DNA of 64,000 bases from CAVQRC01 sp963715045 (lineage in GTDB: Bacteria > Planctomycetota > Planctomycetia > Pirellulales > Lacipirellulaceae): assembly GCA_963715045.1 (NCBI GenBank), contig CAVQRC010000008.1, positions 248,001-312,000 of the forward strand, read 5' to 3'. This document shows positions 34,891-44,319 of this stretch, piece by piece. Below the pieces are notes generated by a model. That model ran no database searches. It was not told the DNA's origin and saw only the letters and a list, made by a program, of their open reading frames with translations. The stretch's first letter is position 1; every line of letters begins with the position of its first letter. A program made the translations under genes and the position numbers.

Positions 34891-37800
34891 CAGCTCAAGC
34901 GACGATTTGGCATCTGAATTCGACGCCTGTCTCCTCCAATATGACCAGGCCCGTCGCGACGGATCGGCAGATCGAGCGCACACTCTCGGGCCAGCCGCTG
35001 ACGATCCGGAACTGGCCGAAGCACTCGATGCGATTGATCTGTTGTGGGGGGTGTGGCAACCACCTTCGGTTGCGGCCACGGACCGCGGCAGATCCGACGA
35101 GACTGGCGTTGGCGGTCGAGCGGTCGACGGTCCGAGTGATCCGCCCCATCCGGAGGTCCTGGGTGACTACCGTCTGGTCCGAGAGATCGGCCGAGGTGGG
35201 ATGGGCGTTGTCTATGAGGCCGAGCAACTCTCGCTCGGCCGATCCGTCGCCCTCAAATTGCGGGGACATACTCACCTGCTCAATCGCCATCAGCAAACGC
35301 GGTTTGAGAACGAAGCCCGCGCCGTGGCCAATCTCGAGCATCCTCACATCGTTTCGGTCTACGGGGTGGGCGTCGAGCAGGGACTTCACTACTTTGCGAT
35401 GCAACTGGTCGAGGGATGCAGCCTTGCCGATGCCATCCAGACCATCCAGTCTCGCGGCGACGCGTCACAGAAACCCGATGAGGCCGACGCGGACGACGAC
35501 GCCACGAACCGCCAGTGTATCGGCCTCGTTGAAGCCTGGGAACGAAGTCAGGCGGAGTACTTCCGCGAAGTCGCGAGGCTCGGGATCCAGGCTGCCGAGG
35601 CCCTGAATCACGCCCACGAGAACGACGTGATCCATCGCGACGTCAAGCCGGCCAATCTATTGTTGGATCAGAGCGGCGAGCTGCTCGTCGCCGACTTCGG
35701 CCTGGCTCATGTCGAAGCCGACATCACGATGACGGGGTCGGGAGATCTGTTGGGCACGCTCCAATACATGAGTCCCGAGCAAGCGACATCAAGTCCCTTG
35801 ATCGACCGCCGCACCGATGTCTACGGTCTGGCGGCCAGCCTGTACGATCTGGTCACATTGCGACCGCCGTTCGAGGATCCCCGGAGACACGAGCTGCTGA
35901 GCCAGGTGATCAGTGCCCAGCCACCACGACCGCGTCATCTCAACCCGCCGTTGCCAGTCGATTTGGAGACGATCATCCTCAAGGGGCTCGCCAAGGAGCC
36001 TGGCGAGCGATACCAGACAACCAGAGAACTAGGCAAAGATCTCGTACGGTTTCTCGAACACCGGCCGATCCTGGCTCGGCGTCCCTCAGTCGCAACGCGG
36101 CTCGCCAAGGTCCTGGCCCGGCATCGAGTCGTTGCAATTGCCGGTTCAGCGATCCTGCTCGTGGTGCTGATTTCGATCACGGCCCTGGTCCTGACCTTCA
36201 ACCGCACCCTCGCCCGTCAGAATCGCGAACTTCGCGAAAAAGCATACGCCTCGGACATGCGTATCGGCTTCGACGCCTGGCGTAACCTGCAGTACGATCT
36301 GCTCGCTGAGATACTAGCGAGGTATGAACCGGGCCAAACAGGCGAGGACCTGCGGACGTTTGCCTGGCACTTCCTGAGACGTCAACTAACGCAACCGCTG
36401 TGGACGACCAAGGCGCATGACGGCAAGGCGTGGGACGTGGATTATTCCCCCGACGGACGCCTGCTGGCGACCTGCGGTGAAGATGGACAGGTCCAGATAC
36501 TGGACGTTGCCACCGGGACTGTCGCCATCAACAGCGCTTCGTACTCGCATGATGGGCCGGCGCTCAAAGTACGATTCGCGGACCGGGCTGTTGTTTCCAT
36601 CGGAAACGACGGCCGACTGGCGTTGAGTCCAGCGATTGGAAATGCGCAACCTGTCCGCTTGATCGATGTTGCGAAAGTTCCCCTGACGAGTCTCGCCATA
36701 TCTCCGAATGGCAGCCTGGCAATTGTCGGCGATCAATCGGGGACAATTCACGTCGTCGAGTTGCCCGACCTGAAAATCATCGCTGTACTCAACGAGCATA
36801 CCGATGCGGTCCGGACGATTGCATTTGCTCGCCACGCAAACAGATTCGCGACCGGAGGCGATGATCGGATGGCGATTGTCTGGGATCTATCCGATCTGAC
36901 AGTCGTCTCACGGCTGCCACACGATGTGCAACCATTAGTCAGCCGAGTCCACGGAATCGCGTTCACATCAGACGATTCGCAGCTGATCACTCTCGCTCGA
37001 GAGCAGCGAATCATTTGTCTCTGGGACATCGCTGCCCAAGCTCTGTTGACTCAAGACGACGTGGAGATCGGAGATGTGCTGTTAGATCTAACGCCATCTG
37101 CCAAGGTCGAGATGTTAGCCGTTGCCAGCAAGAGTGGCGTTGGAACCTTGTTGTCTCCTGGTTTCGACTGGGACTTTCCCACGCATCGCGAATTCTATGT
37201 GCATCCGTCCAGAATGCATGCGGTGTCGCTCGATGAGGATTACTCGCGCGTTGCCGCAGCGCTGTCGTCGGGGCACGTTGCCGCCTGGGATGTGGAACAA
37301 CTTCACTCCTCCTGGCAGCACATCGCAGCCCCGGAGGATTACCTGGATGTCGCGATCTCCGCCCACGGACGCTGGCTTGCCACGGTCGATGCGACGTCGC
37401 GCGTCGACGTCTGGAACGCCGGGACCGGGGATCACCAGTTCGCGTTCCGCGTTGCAGACCCGAGTCGACGACAAGGTGTGCTGCGGCTCGAAATGTCAGA
37501 GTTTGACGACTACATCGCCGTGGCCGGGACCGAGCTGACCCATCTCGAAGTGTGGGATGTCGCGGCCCACAAGCGAGTCGTGAGACTCCCTGTCGCCTCG
37601 ACCTGCAGCGCGGCGATTTCGCCCTGCGGCACGAAGATTGCCACCACCAATGACAATTGCGCCCAGATCTGGGATCTGCCAACGGGCAATCTGATCCACA
37701 CGATCTCGACCGAACTCGCATCGCACGACGTCGAGTTTTCGCCCGATGGAAAGTGGCTCGTCGTGCGAGTTTCTCCCCGAGACCTGGCAGTTTTCGACGC

Positions 37801-39430
37801 GGCGACCTGGCGCCAGCAGTCGGCAATCACGACCGAGCATGGCTATTCCCGGTGGGAGTTCACTGCCAATGGCGATCAATTGATCCTCGCTCATGAACGC
37901 GGATACTGCAGCGTTTGGGACCTCAAGAAACGCAAACGGCTACGTTCGGCAGTAGGTCACACGGACCGCGTTACCGGGATTGCGCTCGATTCAGACGGGA
38001 GCTTGCTGGCGAGCGTCTCACTGGACGATACTCTCCGCTTGACGGACCTTCGCACGTGCCAGGAAGTGGCCCGCTTTCCGGCGAAAAGCGCGACTGGAGT
38101 CGCGATGTCGCCCGATGGACAGATCCTGGCATATCTCTCCAAGGACCCTCATGGTGACGTCCGCAAACTGCGGGTCCTGTCTGCTCCGCCGATTGGCAGG
38201 GCTCACATCCGATTCGCCCAGCGGCCTAAGCCCAGCGTTACGAGTGATGGATTCCCACCGACGACGCGGTTCGACGATGCGGGGCAAAGCGTTGCCTGCG
38301 ACGGACGCGGTTCCGTCTACTTGGCGGGGCAGCTCGGCACCCGCGGCGGCGGCGCGTTTCTCAGCAGATTCGACAGGCAGGGCCATCTACGGTGGACGAC
38401 TCGGATCGGCGCGAGCGACTCCTGGGAGGCGACCGGAGTGGAAGCCGATCGCGAAGGTCATGTGTACCTTACCGGCCTGGCAAAATACCCCGGAACTGAG
38501 CAGGCAACTCGGGGCAATCGAGACTCGTTTCTGGCATGCTTCGACAACCGCGGGAGTTGTCAATGGATTCAAGCGAACGGGACCGAGGCGTCAGAAGTCG
38601 CCGCCGCGATCAACCTGGACGACCAAGGTGGCGTCTTCTTTGCAGGTGCCTTCGAGGGGAATCGGTACGTGGGACACGGACCGGGTCATTTGTCCGTGGC
38701 GAGGTACGCAGCGTCCGGTACGCCACTTTGGGGACGGAACTACGGGACGACTCAGCGAGAGCAAAGTCGAGACGTGTGTGTGGGCCCTGCGGGCAGCGTC
38801 TACCTTACGGGGTGGACTGCCGGCGACATGGCTGGCCCGAGCGCCGGCCAGGAGGACGCCTGGCTCGCAAGGTGGGACGCAGACGGTAACCGGTTGTGGA
38901 CCCAGCAATTCGGAACCGACCAGAGCGACCTCGCTTTCGGCGTCGCGCTGGATGGGCAGGGTGACATCTACGTGACCGGTCGAACCGCCGGCAGCCTGTC
39001 CGGCGACAATGCCGGAGGCGACGACGTCTTCTTGAGCAAGCACGATGACGAAGGAAACCGCTTGTGGATCAGACAATTCGGCACACCGGAGTTTGAAGAG
39101 CCCCGAGCGATCGCCGTCGATCAGCGCGGGCACGTATACCTGGCGGGCACCACCGCTGGCGATCTGTTCGGTGCTTCCGGCAACCGCGATGTGTTCGTCT
39201 GCAAGGTCGACAGCGACGGCAATCGGATCTGGGCCACACAGCTTGGGACCAGCACCGACAACGAGGCGAACGGGATTGCCATCGATGGCAGCGACTCTGT
39301 TTACATTACGGGCAGCACTCAGATCGCGGCGAACGGCCTCACCTCGGCCCATTTCGATCCGTTCTTGATTCGCCTGAGCACCAGTGATGGGGCGGTGGAA
39401 CAGCAGATCCTGCCGCTGCTCAGCGAGTGA
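34877..39430 (+). CDS. giant Ser/Thr protein kinase with WD40 and SBBP-type propellers
   Basis: 1,517 residues from GTG 34,877. Kinase domain about 97-390: glycine loop GRGGMGVVYEA (105-115), Lys127 in VALK, HRD253-255 with VKPANLL, DFG273-275, MSPEQ299-302. A transmembrane segment spans about 418-441 (VVAIAGSAILLVVLISITALVL). From about 490 WD40-like repeats (FSPDGKW, SPDGQILA, SVSLDDTLRLTDL) run to roughly 1,080, then a second propeller of SBBP/SGNH-like repeats (DIYVTGRTAGSL, VYLTGLAKYPG, HVYLAGTTAGDL) to the end. The first propeller lies after the membrane segment. The kinase is thus cytoplasmic and the propellers external, or reverse; topology is not certain. It is coupled to the upstream sigma factor. 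Confidence 0.93.
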   Translation: MTRDDSSSDDLASEFDACLLQYDQARRDGSADRAHTLGPAADDPELAEALDAIDLLWGVWQPPSVAATDRGRSDETGVGGRAVDGPSDPPHPEVLGDYRLVREIGRGGMGVVYEAEQLSLGRSVALKLRGHTHLLNRHQQTRFENEARAVANLEHPHIVSVYGVGVEQGLHYFAMQLVEGCSLADAIQTIQSRGDASQKPDEADADDDATNRQCIGLVEAWERSQAEYFREVARLGIQAAEALNHAHENDVIHRDVKPANLLLDQSGELLVADFGLAHVEADITMTGSGDLLGTLQYMSPEQATSSPLIDRRTDVYGLAASLYDLVTLRPPFEDPRRHELLSQVISAQPPRPRHLNPPLPVDLETIILKGLAKEPGERYQTTRELGKDLVRFLEHRPILARRPSVATRLAKVLARHRVVAIAGSAILLVVLISITALVLTFNRTLARQNRELREKAYASDMRIGFDAWRNLQYDLLAEILARYEPGQTGEDLRTFAWHFLRRQLTQPLWTTKAHDGKAWDVDYSPDGRLLATCGEDGQVQILDVATGTVAINSASYSHDGPALKVRFADRAVVSIGNDGRLALSPAIGNAQPVRLIDVAKVPLTSLAISPNGSLAIVGDQSGTIHVVELPDLKIIAVLNEHTDAVRTIAFARHANRFATGGDDRMAIVWDLSDLTVVSRLPHDVQPLVSRVHGIAFTSDDSQLITLAREQRIICLWDIAAQALLTQDDVEIGDVLLDLTPSAKVEMLAVASKSGVGTLLSPGFDWDFPTHREFYVHPSRMHAVSLDEDYSRVAAALSSGHVAAWDVEQLHSSWQHIAAPEDYLDVAISAHGRWLATVDATSRVDVWNAGTGDHQFAFRVADPSRRQGVLRLEMSEFDDYIAVAGTELTHLEVWDVAAHKRVVRLPVASTCSAAISPCGTKIATTNDNCAQIWDLPTGNLIHTISTELASHDVEFSPDGKWLVVRVSPRDLAVFDAATWRQQSAITTEHGYSRWEFTANGDQLILAHERGYCSVWDLKKRKRLRSAVGHTDRVTGIALDSDGSLLASVSLDDTLRLTDLRTCQEVARFPAKSATGVAMSPDGQILAYLSKDPHGDVRKLRVLSAPPIGRAHIRFAQRPKPSVTSDGFPPTTRFDDAGQSVACDGRGSVYLAGQLGTRGGGAFLSRFDRQGHLRWTTRIGASDSWEATGVEADREGHVYLTGLAKYPGTEQATRGNRDSFLACFDNRGSCQWIQANGTEASEVAAAINLDDQGGVFFAGAFEGNRYVGHGPGHLSVARYAASGTPLWGRNYGTTQREQSRDVCVGPAGSVYLTGWTAGDMAGPSAGQEDAWLARWDADGNRLWTQQFGTDQSDLAFGVALDGQGDIYVTGRTAGSLSGDNAGGDDVFLSKHDDEGNRLWIRQFGTPEFEEPRAIAVDQRGHVYLAGTTAGDLFGASGNRDVFVCKVDSDGNRIWATQLGTSTDNEANGIAIDGSDSVYITGSTQIAANGLTSAHFDPFLIRLSTSDGAVEQQILPLLSE

Positions 39431-39838
39431 CGGGGACGCAGGACCCGGTGCCGACTCGAGGCCAAAACGGGCAATTCATGTTGGCTGGCCGTCGAAGACG
39501 TGGGGGGCCATCAAGCTGGGGCTGTTGAGCCTTTGAGCCCAGCATCTCTTTCAGCCGGCCAGGGTAGGAGAAAACACTGCCCCTGGTGGCGTTCTGGCAC
39601 GCTTTGAGCAGACAGGTACGTTGCGAAGCGTGCTCGGGAAGTCCAAATCTTAAAAAACCTGAAAAATATCTGTGAATTATTGCAATGCCGGCACGCGGAG
39701 TGATACCCTGGGCCCCTGGACGTTTCTTTTCTCAAACTGGTCTGGAGTATTGCCAGTGCTCCGTATCTGGTGATTGGGCTGTACCGTCCGTCGGAAGGGA
39801 AGCCGGCTTTTCAACCCTATTCTTTGGGGAGGTTTTTC
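39431..39838. other. intergenic region
   Basis: 408 bases between the kinase stop and the broken dockerin gene. Several A/T-rich stretches near 39,640-39,680 could hold a promoter; nothing decisive is seen. No supportable gene. Confidence 0.45.
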
Positions 39839-41024
39839 ATGCGAGTTAGTTTGGTTCCAGGGGCTCTCGCCGCGGCATTTATGATTGCCGCACCTGTGTT
39901 GGCCGGCGTCGATCTGCCGCCGGAGGTTCGCGACGTACACTGCGGAATATACCGAGACACCGCCCGTCATCGACGGCGTCATCAGGAAGGTGAGTGGGAT
40001 CTGGCGATCAGACCAACCCCGAGACACGGGCGATTGGCGGCTGCTCCGACAGGGCGGACTGGCGCGTCGACTTCGAGAACAACCGGTTCCAGATGATGTG
40101 GGACGACGACATCCTCTACTTCCTGACCAGACTTCGGATAATAGGTTCTGGAATCCGAGCGGCAGCGACGGCCTCGACTTCAACTCTGGACAATGGCAAC
40201 CTCTACCTGGATCCGAACCTGGACGGCGAAGCAAACACTGACAATTCCGTGGTTATCGGACAATTGCCTGGAACCCGTACGAAGGCGCAGATACGCCTCA
40301 CAACCAGCACAGGGTTCGTACTCATGTTCCCGATACCGGGAGATCCGATACCGGTCGGGTGAGGTCGGCAGCTGGCTTGGGTTCTTCGGCGAGGCACACG
40401 TCGACGGCCTGTTCGGCAACCAGGCCCGCTGGACTGGACTTCGGGCTTCGCCGGCGCCGCAAACCAGGCTTCGAGCGGTGGCGTAACCGAATTCGCCATT
40501 CCCTGGAGCCGATCTCGACGCCCCGGGTACGGGAAGACAATCCGGACACTCCCGATGTCGACGAAACCAATACCTCACTCGATCTCACCGTCGGTGGCAC
40601 GGTTTCGGGAAGGCCAAACAACGGCGACGAGTGGTTCTTCAACGTCTCTCGGATCTCCTCTGATTCGAGTAACTTGCTACCCGTCTACAACTGGACGAGT
40701 TCGAACTATTTCGCTTCCCATCCGCACGCGGTGATGACGTTCGCCGGTGCTCCCGAGGACTTCCTGCCGGGTGACTTCGACAAGAACGGCGTCGTCGATG
40801 GCAACGACTTCCTCGCCTGGCAGGCGAACTTCGGTACCACCGAAGGCGCGACCCAGGCGCAGGGCGATGCGAATGGCGATGGCGCCGTCGATGGAAGTGA
40901 CTTCCTGATCTGGCAGACTGGTTTCGGTGGTGAAGCCGGTGCCGGTGCCGGTGCCGTCCCCGAGCCGACGACGGCTGTCATCGCTCTATTGGCCGGCCTC
41001 TTCCTCGCCTGCCGCCGCCGCTAA
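39839..41024 (+). pseudogene. CBM9-like/dockerin/PEP-CTERM secreted protein, multiply frameshifted
   Basis: Starts ATG 39,839 with a signal peptide (RVSLVPGALAAAFMIAAPVLAG). The protein can be followed only by hopping frames: TYTAEYTETPPVIDGVIR; GEWDLA; RVDFENNRFQMMWDDDILYFL; DNRFWNPSGSDGLDFN; GNLYLDPNLDGEAN; IAWNPYEGADTPHN; VGSWLGFFGEAHVDGLFGNQ; NQASSGGVTEFAIPW; then WFFNVSRISSDSSNLLPVYNW. From there frame 40,359-41,024 is open and contains a dockerin pair (DFDKNGVVDGNDFLAW, DANGDGAVDGSDFLIW) and PEP-CTERM (VPEPTTAVIALLAGLFLACRRR). At least seven shifts in about 600 bases, with the amino acids largely intact in each frame. A carbohydrate-binding role is inferred from the CBM9-like pattern. 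Confidence 0.7.
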
Positions 41025-41060
41025 ACCGCGGCTGCGATTGATGCTGTTGATGAAACCCTT

Positions 41061-41099
41061 GCCCGCCCCTTACCATCAGAGTAGGGGGCGGGTCTTTTT
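41061..41099 (+). terminator. terminator after the dockerin gene
   Basis: CCCGCCCC / GGGGCGGG arms with a 14-base loop are followed by TCTTTTTG, a classical rho-independent terminator 36 bases after the stop at 41,024. Confidence 0.85.
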
Positions 41100-41161
41100 G
41101 TTGCCGCCCAACGCGTGCCGGCGTGCTTCTTCTTCTCTCGTTCTTTACCACCCGACGTTGA

Positions 41162-42715
41162 ATGAATCGTTCACCACTTGAGTTTCTCGCACCTCTGGCC
41201 ATCTTCTCAGTCCTGGCAACGGCCGGGCCATCCCCGGCAGGCATCCCGTTTACGCTTGAAGGGCCAGGTGTCAATCCAGACGACTTTCGGATCACCGAAT
41301 TCGCCAGCGGACTCAATTTTCCGGTCGGAATGACCGAACTCGACGACGGATCGGTGCTCGTGGCAGTCAACAGCGGCAGCTTTTTCAGCGGCAATCCCGG
41401 CTCGCTCGTACGGCTGGTGGATACCGACGCGGATGGGGTGGCCGACATCCAACAGACGCTCGTCAACAACGTACAAGGCGGAAAGCTCAGTGCTCTCAGG
41501 CGATCGGGCGATTTGTTGTTTGTGACCGGCCAGGGTTCGGGAGTGCCGATCTCGATTTACCGCAGCGGCGCCGAGCCCAGCGACGCGCCGACGCTGTTGG
41601 GCTCGATCACGATCAGCTACTCCGGCAATTGGCTCCACCCGCATTCGGCACTCGCGGTCCGTGAAACGCCTGGCGTCCCCAATTCGCACGACCTGTTCTT
41701 TCAGCTCGGTTCGCGCACCAACTTTGAAGATACGACCCTGACGCGGCCGCTCGCGAGCACCATTGGCAGTTCCGGGAATCTGGCCGGTGACGCGATCCAC
41801 ATGATTCGCATCACCGACAACGGTCAGACAATCACCGGAGCAAATCCGGTACAGATTGCGACCGGACTGCGGAATCCGGCTGGGATGGCATTTCACCCGG
41901 AGACGGGGGACTTCTACTTGCAGGACAATGGGATTGATGGCCTCGTGGACGCCAACGAGCCGACCAGCGCCGACGAATTGAATTTCATCGCGGCTGCCGA
42001 CGTCGGTGGTGCGATCGAAGACTTCGGCTTTCCTACGACCTACGAGCAGTACCGCACAGGTACGAAGATCGGGAATACGGGAATCGAACCGCTGGTAGCG
42101 TTCCAGCCGATCCCTGCCCCCAATGGGGCCGAGGGCGAGGGTCCCAACGACATTGCTTTCGCCCCGGCTGGCTTTCCCGAGGCCCTGCGGAACGGGATCT
42201 TCGTCGGCATGCATGGCAAATTCAGTCTGGGCGGCGTGATCAACGAGGAAAATCCGCTCGTTTTCGTCGACCTCGACGACAATTCCTATTTTCATTTCAT
42301 CGCCAACGACGTTCCCGGAGTAGGGCATCTGGATGGCTTGCTGTCGACCGCAGATTCGCTGTTTGTCGCCGACCTGTCTCCGAGCGGCGGACTTGGCAGC
42401 AGCCAAAGCGACTCGGGTGTGATCTATCAGATCCAGTCGCTGGTTGATCTTCTCACGGCCGACTTCAACAAGGATGGCGACGTCGACGGTGCGGACTTCC
42501 TGATTTGGCAGGCGAATTTCGGTACCGTCACCGGGGCGACTTCCAACACAGGCGATGCGAACGCGGACGGTGCGGTCGACGGCGAAGATTTCCTGCTCTG
42601 GCAGGCGGCCTTCGGTGGAAGCGGTGGGGAGGCCGCGACCACCATCCCCGAGCCGGCGACTGCCATGCTCCTGGCGTTCTGCACTGTGTTTCTCGCCCTG
42701 CGATCCCGCCGCTGA
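41162..42715 (+). CDS. secreted beta-propeller protein with dockerin and PEP-CTERM anchor
   Basis: 517 residues. A signal peptide (about 1-26, cleavage after PAG) is followed by a propeller of the glucose/sorbosone-dehydrogenase type (ITEFASGLNFPVGMTELDDGSVLVAVN, DGVADIQQTLV, ATGLRNPAGMAFHPETGDFYLQDNG, GPNDIAFAPAG). Two EF-hand dockerin motifs come near the end (DFNKDGDVDGADFLIW and DANADGAVDGEDFLLW), then IPEPATAMLLAFCTVFLALRSRR, a PEP-CTERM signal with the PEP motif, hydrophobic helix and basic tail. It is probably exported and anchored by an exosortase system. Enzyme activity is not proven; catalytic residues of the dehydrogenases were not identified. Confidence 0.9.
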   Translation: MNRSPLEFLAPLAIFSVLATAGPSPAGIPFTLEGPGVNPDDFRITEFASGLNFPVGMTELDDGSVLVAVNSGSFFSGNPGSLVRLVDTDADGVADIQQTLVNNVQGGKLSALRRSGDLLFVTGQGSGVPISIYRSGAEPSDAPTLLGSITISYSGNWLHPHSALAVRETPGVPNSHDLFFQLGSRTNFEDTTLTRPLASTIGSSGNLAGDAIHMIRITDNGQTITGANPVQIATGLRNPAGMAFHPETGDFYLQDNGIDGLVDANEPTSADELNFIAAADVGGAIEDFGFPTTYEQYRTGTKIGNTGIEPLVAFQPIPAPNGAEGEGPNDIAFAPAGFPEALRNGIFVGMHGKFSLGGVINEENPLVFVDLDDNSYFHFIANDVPGVGHLDGLLSTADSLFVADLSPSGGLGSSQSDSGVIYQIQSLVDLLTADFNKDGDVDGADFLIWQANFGTVTGATSNTGDANADGAVDGEDFLLWQAAFGGSGGEAATTIPEPATAMLLAFCTVFLALRSRR

Positions 42716-43441
42716 TCGGCAGCCGCTGGCTACGGCTCTGCCACGGAATCGCAGGGCGGGCGCCACCCCGGACATCGCAGTCTCCCCCATCCTACGTGGA
42801 GCCTCTGACTTTGCCGGGGGATGGAGCTGCCGAAACAGCTCGGCCTTCCGCTTTGCCGGGGGACGGCTCGGAGGCGCGACGTGCCGCGTAGGTACCGTTG
42901 TGCGTTTAGAGCTGAGCCTCGGTCGGACCATCCACGTAGCTGGCACGCTCAAACGGCGACTTTGCTCGTTCGAAGCACGTCCGCACAAGTCGTGCTTCGC
43001 GAAGTATTCCGGCACGAGAGCCGCGAAAGGGGAATTCCACCACGTCCCCCGGCGAAGCCCTCGTTGTTCTACACATCTCCGCGTGTTGAACCACAGAGAC
43101 CTCAGCCCGGCCGACGTCGCAGCTTGATTCGGTAGCCAAACCGGCCGTATCGAAGGAAAGCCACAGAGAAAGACGAGGGCACAGAGAGAAATCGTCAACG
43201 GACCGCTAGTGCGATGCGGTCCGTTCCCCGTGCCGGTGCTCTGTGTCCTCGGCGACCTCTGTGGCTTCATCCCGACCTGTGGATCGCTGCGAGGGCTTGG
43301 TTAGGGGCGTCCGAGCACGCGCGCGTCTAATTGTGTAGAAGAACGAGGGCGAAGCCGGGGGTTCCATGGAATGCGCGGGTGCGAGCGAGCACTTGTGTGA
43401 ACAACGAGGGCCGGGCGGAAGGACAAACCTCTGCAGCCGCA
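42716..43441. other. intergenic region rich in inverted repeats
   Basis: No gene is supported in these 726 bases. It contains a hairpin (CGAAGCACG at 42,971 / CGTGCTTCG at 42,991) and the nested inverted repeats at 43,031-43,376 described separately. Short direct repeats with CTTTGCCGGGGGA occur at about 42,809 and 42,853. Confidence 0.6.
43031..43376. repeat. nested inverted repeats
   Basis: Outer arms: CCCCCGGCGAAGCCCTCG... at 43,046-43,075 pair with 43,332-43,361, 26 of 30 bases. Middle arms: AGCCACAGAG... at about 43,159-43,187 pair with 43,239-43,267. Inner arms: ACGGACCGC at 43,198-43,206 pair with GCGGTCCGT at 43,216-43,224. The arms share a centre near 43,210, so a single strand could fold into a long cruciform or hairpin. 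Possibly a MITE-like or extragenic element; no target-site duplication was established. Confidence 0.7.
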
Positions 43442-44319
43442 TCAGGGCTCGAGTCGGTAGGGCTTTCCGGCTCGATAGAGTTGCAGACGGCCGTTGATCT
43501 CCGCGACCGACCGCGGAGCCGAGCGGCGTGCAAGCTGGAGGGCCCGCTCGGCGGTCCGGATCGCGCGGGCGAAATCGCCGTTCTCCGCGTAGGCGGCCGC
43601 CAGCCGATCGAAAGTGATCGGATTCGCCCCGCCTGGAAAGGAAAGGCACTTCTCGGCGAGAGAGACCGCTTCGGGCCCGTTTCGCAGGGCATCGTCGTTC
43701 GCCGTCGCGAGCAACCACGACAAGTTGAGCGTGGCAGTCAACGACGTTTCCTTCAGTTTGACCGCGGCTCGCAGGACCTCGGCCGCCTCGGCCTGCTTGT
43801 TCTGGTCGAGCAGCACGCGGCCGAGGTTACCCATGTAGTCGGCGTTCTCGGGCTCGATCCGGCTGGCGGCTCGAAAATGCGTTTCCGCTTCCGGCAGATC
43901 TCCGCTCTGCACGTTGATAATTGCGAGCTTGACATGAGGATCGGCAAGCGACTCACGGCGGAGCACTTCCTCGTATTGATGAGCTGCCTCCTTCACCTTT
44001 CGCGTTTGGAGCAACAGATCGGCCAGGAACAACCGCGCGGCGATGAAGTCGGGTTCCGCTTCGACCGCCGCCACGTACTGGCCGATCGCCTCGGCAAACC
44101 GACGCTGCCTGGCGAGACTGCCGGCCAGGTGGAAGCGAGCTTCGGCGTGCGTCGGATACTCATCGACAACCGCCTGAAAGTACGGCGCGGCATCCGCGAA
44201 GCGGCCCTGCCGGGCAAACTGCAGGCCTTTCTCGAATTGCTCCACCGAGCGTCCTCCGACGGGTGGAAACTGCCAGCGGCCCGGGTAGGGAAGGCTCTCG
44301 GTGAGTAGTGCGCTCAGCG
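43442..44319 (-). CDS. TPR-repeat end of the FG-GAP/thioredoxin protein (frame-broken)
   Basis: This segment (frame of 43,442-44,365, joined near 44,285-44,330) is made of tetratricopeptide repeats: GLQFARQGRFADAAPYFQAVVDEYP, HLAGSLARQRRFAEAIGQYV, GRVLLDQNKQAEAAEVL and AAAYAENGDFARAIRTAERAL. Homologues of the upstream thioredoxin segment read straight into this TPR part with PGRWQFPPVGGRSVEQFEKG at the junction. Reducing the GGG run at about 44,280-44,285 to GG joins the two frames, so 43,442-47,474 is one gene. No signal of its own. TPR units probably mediate protein contacts. Confidence 0.8.

Noticed and set aside
41207..43270. 687-residue minus-strand frame
   Set aside because: Antisense to the propeller/dockerin gene, which has signal peptide, dockerin and PEP-CTERM motifs in order.
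43031..43376. Insertion sequence ends
   Set aside because: Inverted arms are nested around an approximately 250-bp non-coding core with no transposase frame; at most a MITE-like element.
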